Shown here piece by piece: positions 8,651 to 19,700 of a DNA stretch of 64,000 nucleotides. The notes under the pieces are model-generated. The model saw nothing but the letters and a program-made list of their open reading frames with translations. It made no database searches and was not told the origin of the DNA. Both the position numbers and the translations under genes were made by a program. This DNA is from Struthio camelus (taxonomy: Eukaryota > Chordata > Aves > Struthioniformes > Struthionidae): the NCBI RefSeq assembly GCF_040807025.1, contig NC_090954.1, forward strand, positions 134,001 to 198,000, in the 5' to 3' direction. The first letter of the stretch is position 1. Each line of letters starts with the position of its first letter.

Positions 8651-10197
8651 CTTGGCAAGGAAGCTAAATTAATATTAGTTTCATTCAAAAAACAGAAGAA
8701 TAATTTTGTAAAGTCCCGCTGTTTCCACCTTTCCACTTGGAGGCAAAATGGCCCTCAACTGTTTAATGATGTTGCCATGGAAGCAACTGCCCCAGCATAT
8801 TTTAGGATCTCCAATACTGAGCATTTTCAATAACCACCAACACAAATGCAGGGAATAGTTTTACTATCCCATTTCACGATGTAAAAAATTTTCAAGACGA
8901 CTCCTTTTCCTGTGTGCTCCAGTTCTCTCAAACATCTAGTCCAAAATCCGTGCTAGAAACTCATTAGCTATGCCCAGCTTCTGTGGCATATTCACTTTAT
9001 ATTTGCACAGAAAAGGTAGTATTTCAGTAACAGCTGTGAAGATAATGACTTTGCATTCTATAACTGTGTGCCAAGGTGCAACTTCAGCCCTCAAAATTGG
9101 AGACATTTTTGCTCTTTATTTCTCTCAGGGAACTCTTTGGTGTCCCAATTAAATGGTTTTAAGCATGGGAAAAAAGGAAAGGTGTGCTTAGCTGTGAAAC
9201 TCAGCACACAGGCACTCTTTTTGGCTGCATTAAAATGTTTTGAAAAGCACTACTCCATACATTTGGCAGCTAGCGGGGAGTCATAATATATTGTTTTGTG
9301 TAATCAGTACTACAATCTGCCAATACGTCCATCTACTTGTTTGCAAGGGTCAGTGGGGACTGGTTTTAGGTGCTTTCCCCTCTTCTTTCCATCGTCCTCC
9401 CCCATTTTTAAAACATATATTTGCAAAGAAAAGAAACATACTAAGAAAGATACTATGAGACATACTCTGAAACATACAAAAAAGAAACATACTAAGACTG
9501 GGCTTTAAGTGCTATAAGAATAATCATATCATTCTAATAAAATTGTTTCAATTTATATACAATTTATATAATTTACATAAATTTATATAATTTATATACA
9601 GGTCAAACTGGTTTCATAAACTTCAGAACTATGTGAATAAGTTCAGTTCTCAAGTTAACTGTGCAATGCCAGTACTAATTCACTGCCATTGCCTAATCTG
9701 ATCTTTCACTATTTTTAAGTGCCTTGTGCTACACACAGATGCTGTACATAGTATACTCAAACCACTTACGCTAAAAGCTTGAACTGGCAAAACTTTCATT
9801 TGAACAATCCAAAATGCTTTACAAAATTACCCAAAGGCTGCATAAAAAAGGTAACACATACTTCTTAATGAGACAATTTGCAACCACTGAATAGGCAATG
9901 GTCTTAATCCTTTAGGACTTTGAACATCTTGTCTTTATAACTGTTACACAAAGTAAATAGCCAGAAAAGCTGCACTATTTCCTTGACAGTCTGCCCAGTT
10001 TTTAAGATTAAACAAGTAAGGGATATTTGCACAGAGTATGCCTACCACACTAAAGCATGAAAAATACGTGTTCTGATCATCTTTTGCAGTCCTGCAGGCA
10101 ATAAGCTAAGGACGCGTGTTCCGTTTGTAAAACATCTGGAGTTCTTGAGCAACGATCACAGCTTGTAGGCTATTACTCTGTGAAAAAGACTACTCAC
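8651..10197. other. Intron or intergenic AT-rich DNA
   Basis: No gene is supported. A tandem AT-rich repeat of ATTTATAT-like units lies at about 9545-9600. On the minus strand two short open stretches have splice-like edges: 9770-9816 (FWIVQMKVLPVQAFS, with a good GTAAGT donor) and about 8939-9033 (opens with VTEILPFLC, ends ARILD, then a stop). Either could be an exon or a chance frame. Confidence 0.3.
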
Positions 10198-10232
10198 TTG
10201 ATCTCCCATATACCATTTACCTGGCTTGAATA
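10198..10232 (-). CDS. Candidate short coding exon
   Basis: A good polypyrimidine acceptor (TTCCTAATACCTGTAG before 10232) and a GTGAGT donor after 10198 bound 35 bases on the minus strand. The frame that joins without a stop to the exon at 10804-10892 reads YSSQVNGIWEI plus two bases. It is too short to be convincing alone; the support is the compatible phase with its neighbour. Confidence 0.28.
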
Positions 10233-10803
10233 CTACAGGTATTAGGAATGAAAGTATACAGCCTTTTAAAAAAGCCAAATACTGTCTTTTAAATTTTCTC
10301 AGAATCGTCATTACTTTTGATTGTTAGCCACCTTCTTGCAACCAAGCTGCAAGAACTTTAAGACAACAAAATATTTTGCCTTCAAGTCATAATAACTGTC
10401 TGCTCCCCAGGACTTAAAGAGACACTATTGTCTGGTAAAACCTGTACTAAACCCTACAGCAAATCACAAGATGCTTTCTCCAGAGGATCTGACCACTGTA
10501 TGCCCTTCACCTTCACTAAGGTTGTTCAGTATCATATTCCATTCAATAAGCAAACCAGTACAATCAATGTTTTAATCTGCTCTAAATGCGTTCTAGAAGA
10601 GAATAAAAATGAGGTATTACAGCATTTAGTCTTCATTATACATGCTACCCCAAGTGTCACAGACTTATTTTAAAACATCAGTAACATACGCTTTTCACAA
10701 TAATGTTCAAGGAAGGAATATATGCTTGATCTCAAGTATGACTGTTCTTAAAAAGCTATGACAGTGGGGCTAGGTAACAAACTTTTGTCAGGCCATTACT
10801 CAC

Positions 10804-10892
10804 TCGGAACCTCTGGCTCTCGGCGCTTCCAACGTAGTCAAAGCTATCTTTTCCACATCCCACTGGTATGGCCTCCCCAGCAACTTCTGCAA
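10804..10892 (-). CDS. Putative internal coding exon, unrecognised gene
   Basis: The minus-strand acceptor ATCTATAATACAG lies before base 10892 and the consensus donor CGA/GTGAGTAA after base 10804, enclosing 89 bases. Two frames are open. One gives AEVAGEAIPVGCGKDSFDYV, then ends GSAESQRFR in phase 0 and joins cleanly to 10198-10232. The other begins LQKLLGRPYQWDVEKIALTT and would hit a stop in that next exon. I favour the first. No family was recognised. The CpG island with CCAAT boxes at 13.38-13.76 kb lies upstream on this strand and is the natural promoter candidate. Confidence 0.4.
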
Positions 10893-11569
10893 CTGTATTA
10901 TAGATGAAATTTAAAAGGTAGAAATTATGCACTGCCTTGAAGTGCCAAATGCATTGCAAGATTAAGACAAACTGCTGCAAGTGAAATGGATTTGCACAGA
11001 AGCCACAGACCTTTTCACATGGTCACAGAGATATTTAGGTATTATTTCCTATTAGTGCCACAGGAAACAAGGTATCCAATTACCTCTGGGGCTATAGGCT
11101 TATTCAATTTAAAAATGATAGAAATGGACAGCCACTCCTCACTCCCTTTCACATAACATAACACCTTTTCTTCATTCTGTGCCAACAATCATTCTAACAC
11201 GTCTGACTGACTGACTGTGTGTGACTGCAGGCACGTTGTGAAAAACCTCACAGGACCTGAAGAAAGGTTTGTCTCTAAATGTGAAAGCCAGTCTGTAAAT
11301 TGATTTTCTTCAGTAAAGGCAAAGAAATAGTTAGCTCTAAAACTGACAGCCCCTTGTTATCCTCTTGTGACTTACCAACACCCTCCGCACACATGCTACA
11401 CGGTGGCTATCCCCTGGGGAATTCACGCCAAAATCCTGCTCAAGGGCCAGCTCACCTCCCTGCACCCTCTACGTCATCTATGTCCGCAAAAGTGAGGGTG
11501 CACATACTGGCTGCTTTAGGAAAGAACCTCAGCCCTAAAGGCAAGAGGGAAATGGGGGCCTAAAGAGAG

Positions 11570-13350
11570 GGACTGGGGGAGGGGGAGGACAGAAGACAGG
11601 AATGAAAAGGAAAGAGAAGGATGGAGAGATAAAGAGAGGGCCAGGGAGCCAGATAAAGGCACTGTGGGCCAGATAGCACAACATGGAGTAAAAGAGAAGG
11701 ATGGAGAGCCAGATAGTGAGACAGGCAGTGGAAGAGAGGAAAAGAGGGATGAAGAGCCTGAGAGAGGGATGGGGAGGCCGGATAGAGAGAGGAAGGGGAG
11801 AGGATGACAGCAACAGAAAGCTGGATGAGGGAATGGAAAAAGAAGAATGGAGACCCAGACAGAGGGACAGGGAGCCAGTCACAAGGACACAATGAGAAGA
11901 AGCTGGATCGAGGACCAGACTGATGGACAGCTAGACAGCCAGATGGGAGGGCTAGACATAGGGAGGGGGAGCAGAAGAGAGGAAAACAGGGATGTAGAGG
12001 TGGTCAGAGGAATAGAGAGGAAAAGAGGGAAGGGGAGTCAGACAGAGGGATGGAGCAGAGAAAAGAGGGATGGGGAGACAGACAGAGGGACGGAGAAGGA
12101 AAGAGAGGAAAAGAGGGATAGAATGGGAAAGAGAGGGATGGCAAGGCAGACAGAGGCATGGCAAGATAAGAAGAGAGACAAAGAGCTGGAGAAAGTGATA
12201 GGGGCCAGACAAAGGAATGGGGGTTGAAAGAGAGGAAAAGGGGGATGTAGAGACAGACAGATGAGGAGTGGGACAGAGTAAAGGGAGACCATACAGAGTG
12301 ATAGGGAGAGAAAGAGAAGGATGGAGAGCCAGAGGGATGGGAAGCAGAATAAAGGGATGAGGAGCAGAAGACTGAAAGGGGGATAAAAAGAGACAGAGGG
12401 ATGGCATGAGAGAGGGATGGCATGAGAGAGGGATGGCATGAGAGAGGGATGGCATGAGAGAGGGATGGCATGAGAGAGGGATGGCATGAGAGAGGGATGG
12501 CATGAGAGAGGGCAAAGAGACGGAGAGCGCAAACGGAAGGACAGGGTGCTGGAGAGAGAGGAAGAGAGGGATGGAAAGCAGGACAGAAGGATGGAGTGAA
12601 GAGAAAAGGTACAGCCATCTGGAATGGGGGATGGAAAGAGAAAGAGAGGAATGGAGAACCACATAGGTGGAATGAGGGACAGGGAGAAGAAGGAGGATGT
12701 AGAGGGACATGTAGAGGGATGGAACAAGGAGAAGAGGGATGGGGAGACGGACAGAGTAGGAAAGAATGAAAAGAGAAATAGAGAGGCAAACAGAGAGGCA
12801 GTTTGAAAGAGAGAGAAGGATAGGAAGTCACACAGAGTTACAGGGGCAGACAAAGGGATGCAGAGCAAAAGAGGCAGTGGGAAAGGGATGTAGAGGCAGA
12901 GAGAGGGACAGGGAGCTGGACAAAACAATAGGGGGCCAGACGCAGTGGCAAGGAGAGGGAGAGAAGGATAGAGAGCAGGATAGAGGGATGCAGAGATGAT
13001 GAGAGGGATGGGAGCCTGACAGAGGAATAGAGAGTGGAATAAAGGAAAAGAAGAATGTAGAGTCTGACAGAGGAGCAGAGAGCTGGAGAGAGGAATAGGG
13101 AAAGGAAGACTGGAAAAGAAGAATTGAGAGGTGGACAGAGGGGTGGAGAGAAGAAAAGAAGGACAAGTAGCCAGAGAGAGTGAGGGGGAGAGAAAGAGAA
13201 GGATGGAGAAGCAGTCAGAGGGAGGGAGAAAGAAAGGCAGATGGAGAGGCTGACTGGAGCAAGCAGAGATGGAAGGGGGGAAACACTGAAAGAAGGACGA
13301 GGAAGGGACGGAGAGAAGGCGGTAGGGATGAAGACGATCACGATAGCTAG
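11570..13350 (+). repeat. 1.8-kb degenerate polypurine minisatellite
   Basis: The plus strand is almost entirely A and G, built from shuffled GAGGGATGG, GAGAGG, CAGACAGAG and AAAGAGG words with a loose period of roughly 15-25 bp. Long open frames on the minus strand (up to 499 codons, rich in Leu, Ser, Pro and Phe) are a side effect of the missing purine-strand stops and show no domains. The tract sits between the CpG promoter at 13.38-13.76 kb and the putative exon at 10.8 kb, so it would be first-intron DNA if that gene model is right. Confidence 0.8.
12401..12512 (+). repeat. Seven perfect 16-bp tandem repeats
   Basis: ATGGCATGAGAGAGGG is repeated seven times in register starting at 12401, with no visible substitutions. 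It lies inside the otherwise degenerate polypurine tract, so it is a recent local expansion. Confidence 0.95.
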
Positions 13351-13379
13351 ATGGGGGCAGGAACAAAGGGAGAGGCAGG

Positions 13380-13760
13380 CAGGAATGGAGGTGCGGGGAT
13401 GCGGGGGGGGGCCGGCAGGGGGGAAGCAGGGACCCGAGCGCCCGGCCCTTACTGCAGCTCCTGGTCTCGGCGCGGCCCCGGACGCCGGGGTCCCCGCTCG
13501 GTTCCCAGCCCGCCCCCCGCCCCCGTCGCCCCGGCAACGGGATGCGGTGGTGACGTGACGGTCCCCTCCCGCTCCAGGGAGACCGCCAACCCCGGCGCCG
13601 CGCCCCTCCGCCGCCCAGCGCGCGCGCAGTGAGGCCGCAGCCTGATTGGCTGAGCCAGACCGAAAATTGAGGCGAGGGAGACGAGCGAACTTCCCATTGG
13701 CCCGCGCGGACCCGCTCAGCGACTCGCCAGTGCGGTCAGAAGCGGCCTTAGGGCTTCCGT
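13380..13760 (-). promoter_or_regulatory. CpG-island promoter with paired CCAAT boxes, minus-strand direction
   Basis: A CpG-rich block. ATTGG at 13645-13649 and 13696-13700 reads as two CCAAT boxes on the minus strand, about 50 bp apart, the usual NF-Y spacing style. About 190 bp further along the minus strand lies a donor-like CTGCA/GTAAGG at 13453, which would end a non-coding first exon. A TGACGTGACG CRE-like word is at about 13551-13560. Putative coding exons at 10.8 kb and beyond lie in the same direction. Promoter identity is inferred from composition and motifs. Confidence 0.55.
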
Positions 13761-16700
13761 AGGCTCCGGCCAGCCTGCGTGCCGCGGCCTCTCTCGGCCT
13801 CCAGGGGGCTCCAGCCCTGCGGTCTGTGCCCGCAGGTGCCGGCCCCGGGGCAGGGGGCCGGGAGCTCACGGACGGCTTTAGGGCCGGGAGGCTGCAGGGG
13901 ATGTTGATGGTGTTGGGGCAAGGCCCTTGGGGGGGGGCGGGGTGGGGCCCCGTCCCAGAGGGGCGCTGCGCACCCACAGGTGTCGGTACCACGGCTGCTG
14001 CGCGTGGCTGTCAGCGTTGGAGGCGGCGCCCTGGGGGACCCTGCAGGTGGAGGGGACCTCGTAAGGACGCTCTGTCCTAGATGTAGAGGGGGGCACCAGG
14101 ATGGCACAGCAGTCTCCAAAACTCCCTGAGCCCGGCATGCAGCACGGGTGCCAATGCCATGTACAGGATCAGGGTGAGCAGGGCTTATGGGGGGACTTGG
14201 CTGGGTACCTAGTTTGTGCCCCAGGGTAGGGGTGGCCCTAGGGTGCCCAGGTGTGTTTGTGTCCCCACTCAAGTTTGTGGTTCCCACTTCCCAGCTGGGG
14301 GAGCCTTAGAGCTCTCTGTGTTCCCTCTTGGGGTACAACCCCTCCCTCCCTCTCATCCATCCTGCTTTAACTAATTCAAGTTAACACAGGTTGAGTAGTC
14401 TGATCATAATATAGCTGCAAACCCCTCTCTGCCCTCATAAGGCTAATAGAGGGCCTAATTATTAGCAAATCAAAGCATGGTTATATGATAAGTCAATTCG
14501 AAAATGATATAGAAAATAGGTCTTTTGAGTTTTCTTTTCAAGCTTGCAGGTCTGTAATGCACTTACCCTACTCCCACATGGTATTCAATAAAAAGATAGC
14601 AATACATGCCATACTAATGCTCTAGCATAAGTGAACTAAAAATAACTGATAACTTTTTTAGAAGTTTAGACAGCACCACTGTCCCAAAGACAACTAGCAA
14701 TGCAGTCCTGCTGGAATCTGCTCTCAAGTCCAAAATATTCTTCACCTTTCCAAATGATTTAAGAGGAGCTACAAAATCAGACCTGTTACGCTTGCAGAAA
14801 AAAAAGCAAGTTGTTTCTATAGGAATAGTTAATATATAATTGTTAATCAAACTGGGCTTCTGGGTAATAAGTTGAACAAAATTTAGAATGCTGCAATTGA
14901 TAGTAATACAACATAGCTAGGAGAAGAAAGCATGGTTGCTTACAATGGGGGGGGGGGAGGGTCACATTAGCATATTACCATATTGAAAGGATTTAAAAGA
15001 AAGGGTAGAAAAACAGCCTAGCATGAGCTTCAGCACTGCACTATTAGACTTAGCACAAAGACGTACAAGGTGAGATACAGATAGTACCAGGAAATGGCAT
15101 TACTTCATTAGTAACTCAGGACACAGCCAACTGTTAACAAATGTCTGTTTCTGGGGTCTATATATCATATTTAAGTCAACTGCACTGTTTGAGAATAATT
15201 ACTGAAATCATAGACCTAGCTTATTCTTCATCTGACATTTTTGATGAAGGCTTGATGTCCTTACAAAAACAGTTATGCCTTTCATGAAAAATAGAATCTG
15301 TGATCTTTGTTGAGAATGTACTTTTGTCTTTAAAATTTATGCAGGAATGGGTTTCTGAATATTTGAGAATATCAGAAGAGGGAAGAAAAAAAATGGGTCA
15401 CAGGTTGCCTATCTAGCCCTGGGGGCACGTGATTTATATGAACACTACGCATCGCGACAGGCTGCAAGCTCACTACTATTTGACATGAAGACCCAAGGGG
15501 TTATAATCGATTCTTTTATACAAAAGACAGCTACAGAGGCATCAAAAATCTGTCATTGAATGAGTCATTGAATACTAGGAATTACAGCAGGCAGAAGGGA
15601 AGAAAAAGCAAAAATAAAAATCAGAGTGCAGTTATGTTACTCTCTTTAAAGGGACACCTGCATCTTGAATCCTGCCTGCAATTCCAGGGCCTCCACAATA
15701 ACAAGGCTATATTAACAGAAACAGCTAGATGCCTTGTTGCAGAAAGTATCAAAGGCTAGCAATTTGCATGCTTTTAGCAGCACTGCATGCCTCAATCTAC
15801 ATCAGGCTCAGCCCCTGCAACTAGCCTAAGACAGATCTGTGACACCAGCCAGGTGTTTTGTGGAACAGAGAAAGAGGGGGACTGACTTCAAAATAAAATC
15901 ATAATGGAACTGAAGGAAAGACAGGAGGAATTAGTTTTGACATTTTTAACGCAAAACCTGCTTTTCCATATTTTCACCGCATGTGGACCTATTCCCAAAG
16001 TCCCCTTAAGGCAAGGGACAAAGAAAAAGGGAGCAGGAGAAGATGCGCGTAAGAGCTGAATCCCAGCATTTCTTACTCATCTCCTCTCTCATATAGTTAC
16101 CTCCTTAGGAGACCTCCCTTTACAACCTATGTAGAATAAAGCGACAAGGAGTCAGCATGGACTAGTAAGAGGACTGACTCAAGTACCACATTAGCACAGG
16201 AACTCTAGGTTCATTGTCAACTGCACAGGCTAACAAGCCCAGATGTAGGAGTAAGTCATGAGGTCAGGGCATTTCTTCATGATGTGTCCATTGCTATAAT
16301 GGAATGACTAGTCATACACCCTCGTTGTTGTGTATATCAATATTGAGGGTTTCTCTCCAAGTTTTCTGTATCATCTGATATTCCCAGGGAAAGCTGTGGC
16401 CCATCCTTCTGCACAGCAGGCAAGGGAAAGCCTCTTAGTTCACTAAATTGTTATGCTGTATTCTATACTCACAGGAAGGCAATGGCAAGCACCACAGGGG
16501 CTCCCATATTCACCCTTAACTCCACAGAGGGAGGTGATCCAAGTCCCATGTGTGACATCTGCTTGAGTGCAGGGACAACACATCTACCCTGGTGACTCAG
16601 TCAGACATTTCAAGCCTACTTCCTAAGTTTTGTGGCCTGTTTTTCATCGCTCCCATGCTGCAGGCAGGGAAGCTGCACCCCTTACTTCACTTCTGTCCAT

Positions 16701-19700
16701 GGTTAGCACAGCTCAGAGAGCTATGGACAGTCTGAACGCAGTTTAAAAGGCTGCACGCTCTTCAGCAGTGCCCTAGGTTTTTAATGGAGCCACAGCATTC
16801 CCTGGCAAGTCTAGCTTCAGTATCTGAAGAACTGCTGAATTGTCTGAAGTCAGTGCACATCCTTCTCAAAGGCCTGCAAGTGGTAGGCTTTATGTTTTCA
16901 TTGATGGCCGGCCCACTCCTTCAGCAGCAAGCATACAGGGTTTTTAAGACAGTTTTGTAAAACTTTCTTTCACCCTGAAATTCAAGTGTCTGAGATTAGG
17001 GAATAGCACAGCTGTGTTACTGCTCCGGAATGTTCTCTGCAAGTTTTGTGTACGTTTCTGAGCAAAGGCTGGAGGACATAGTCAGAAGGGAAGTTGTTCT
17101 ACAGGATGCCACACAACTAATCTCAGTTCCTTGAGAAGGAACACAAAGCTCTTTGGTGGGAGATAGTTTTGGGAGACTAGCTGTCCCAGTAAGGGGGCTC
17201 AGATCTTGTTTATCCTCCCTTTCCTAGTGAGTTCAGATCATTCCCTTAGTGCTGTTCCCATGTACTCTCTCTCATGCCCTCCTCTCCTCGCCTTTAAAAA
17301 CTGTAGGTGGTGGGTTTGCCATTCCTTTAATTCCTTGAAGGGCAGCTGTGAGTATTCACCACTGCCACATCATCTCTGCCTGTGCAGGAGGGTAGCAAGA
17401 CATGCCCATGGAGCATGTGGACAGTTATAAGTTCTTGAGTATTCTATGAAAAGTGTAAATGGCTCAAAAAGTCAAGGTCTCAAACTATAAGGAAAGGAAA
17501 AATTTGCTTCTGAACAACTGCTCATAGAGCCTCAAGGAAATGCACCCAGTTCTGAACATCCTGGGAGCTCTGTATGGGCAACAGATTAGAGATATAGAAA
17601 GCATCACTCTTCCACCATCTGCAACCCCCAAACAAAGATCATCTTCTCAGCCTGGCTCAGTAGCAGGGAATTTTAGTATCTATCTCAGATTCCAGAACGC
17701 ATTAAGAATTAGTGAAATTTAAACTAACAGAATGGAGCATTTGCTGTATCAGTACTCAGTAGTACGCCATGGACAGCCTCAGTGTGGTTCTTTCCATGGA
17801 CATCTCCTTTTGGTGGCAAACTTGAATAGTTTTGACAAACTTTCTCATAAAAAGTCTGCTTTGATCCTTCTGTCATTCAAAATCTAGCTCCACATATGAC
17901 CATCCCTTCCCTCCAAATCTAGAGTGTAGAATTAAAATATCCTTTGTCTGCCAGCACTGAAACACTGTCACTTCAAAGTAGAAAATGTCACTTCAGAATT
18001 CATTTTAACAGAGACAGTGACAATCCCTGATCTTGCAAACATGTTTGCCATAAGAACTGGCTGTACTAGTCTACAGTTGTTTGAATTAGACTACAAAAGT
18101 AACATGACTGCAGTGCCAAGGCCTTATATCTAAGCCTTTACCACTGACATGTTTGCTGCATTCTTCTGCCTGGGGTTGCACTTGGTTCCATTCTCTTACA
18201 TTTCTAAAGTCTCTGATACTGAAAAAAAATGTTTACTGTACAGTACTCTGTATATTGGCTCAAATGACTTGAGTGTCATGACAATGGCCAGCACAGGTAC
18301 ACAAACAGCATGCAGATACCTTGCTGTGGTATGGCAGCACAAGCCTTGCTGTACCAGAACTCATGCTTAGACTGCACCCAGTGGCACTTAAAATTCACTC
18401 CTCGTTGCTCTGGTCAGAATGTCCTCAGCTGTGACAAACTCCTCCAAGGTGGGCTAAAAGGAGGGCCTTCCTTCCCTCCTCACCCCTGATATCATCCTTC
18501 CTCTCTTTCCTCTAGCCTGGAGTCCCATTCATCACCAAATCAACTGAGGCACTGCACAGTAATATGTGCTTTCAGACACTTCTGTATTTACTGTCCACGT
18601 TTCTTCCATGTATGTTAAGTCTCCAGACCAATTTAACTCCTTTGGTCAGAAGGATAGTATAATCCAAAGATCCAGTCTCACAGTTCAGATGGCTGTTCCC
18701 TCCTTGAGCCACAGTGGGGTACATTGGCAGGCAGCCAAGAGCTGAAACTGAACTACAGCAGTGCACTCACAGGCACAAAGACTAGTTGCTGGCCAAACCA
18801 GTCCTTGCTGAATTGAGGGGTGGCAGCCTGGAAGGATCATCATGTGAAATTCGGGCTTAAAATTATAGTACTTGATGCTACCTTTTTTTTTTTTTTTTTG
18901 GGGGGGGGGGGGAAGAACCACTGTTTTCCTATGGTCAAGTAGTAATAACGTAAAAGATACAAGTTGTAAACTTGCTTATATTTAGCTTGTATAGAAATAT
19001 CAGGACTCAGTGTGATGCACACTACCCTGCTGCGAGCCTCCTAGTGATGGGGGTGAAACGTACCTAATGCTGTTCTGCAGCAACAATATATTGTCAATAA
19101 AGAAGCAGTAAGTTTGTAATGAGACTTAGAGGTTTCCTCCTTGGGCATCACTGAACAATTCCAACTATAGTAGGTATAAATTTGCCATGACTGCACGGGC
19201 AAAGCTTACATTCTGCACTGAGAAAGGATTGTAGGATTTCTGCAAGGCCTTTAAACCTATCAACTGCCTGCACACCCATATGCCAGACAAAAAGAAACAG
19301 CCTGTGTGGGCACAGCTACAGTTTGTCTTGTTTTGTTTTTTAATGTTAAAAGGTTTTCCAGTTAGTTGGTTTATGTTTTTACTCTTGCTCTTCCATATTC
19401 TTTGCCTTATGAAAGTAATATGTGATTTAAGGATATGGATACCAGGCTAGTTTATGCGAGGAGGTGCCCATGCAATAAATAGGCTGACTGCTTATGACAA
19501 GAGGACAAGGAAAGACAAGGCAACATCAGTGGGGATAGGGTGGGGAGAGAGAAAGGGCTAGAGAGGGACAGTAAAACCAGAAACATCTCACATCAGGTAC
19601 GCATTCTCTGAAACCACCTGTCAACCCTGAGCTGCCCCTGTCACTGAACAGGGAGTTTATGGGGATTCAGGCTAAGGCCTAAGAGTAGGGAGGCTGGTAG

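Noticed and set aside
8936-9033. Minus-strand segment with an acceptor, open reading and a stop
   Set aside because: It would end a protein upstream of other candidate exons on the same strand, and no poly(A) context was clear; kept only as a mention.
12038-13537. 499-codon minus-strand open frame, and companions at 11952-12831 and 12838-13992
   Set aside because: They lie in the polypurine tract; composition is only Leu/Ser/Pro/Phe/His in repeats, and all three frames are open because purine-only DNA lacks stops on the opposite strand.
3840-14140. Apparent similarity between about 3.85-4.0 kb and 13.9-14.1 kb (shared GTGGCTGTCAGC)
   Set aside because: Only short matching words; their positions relative to the two CpG islands do not fit a simple duplication.
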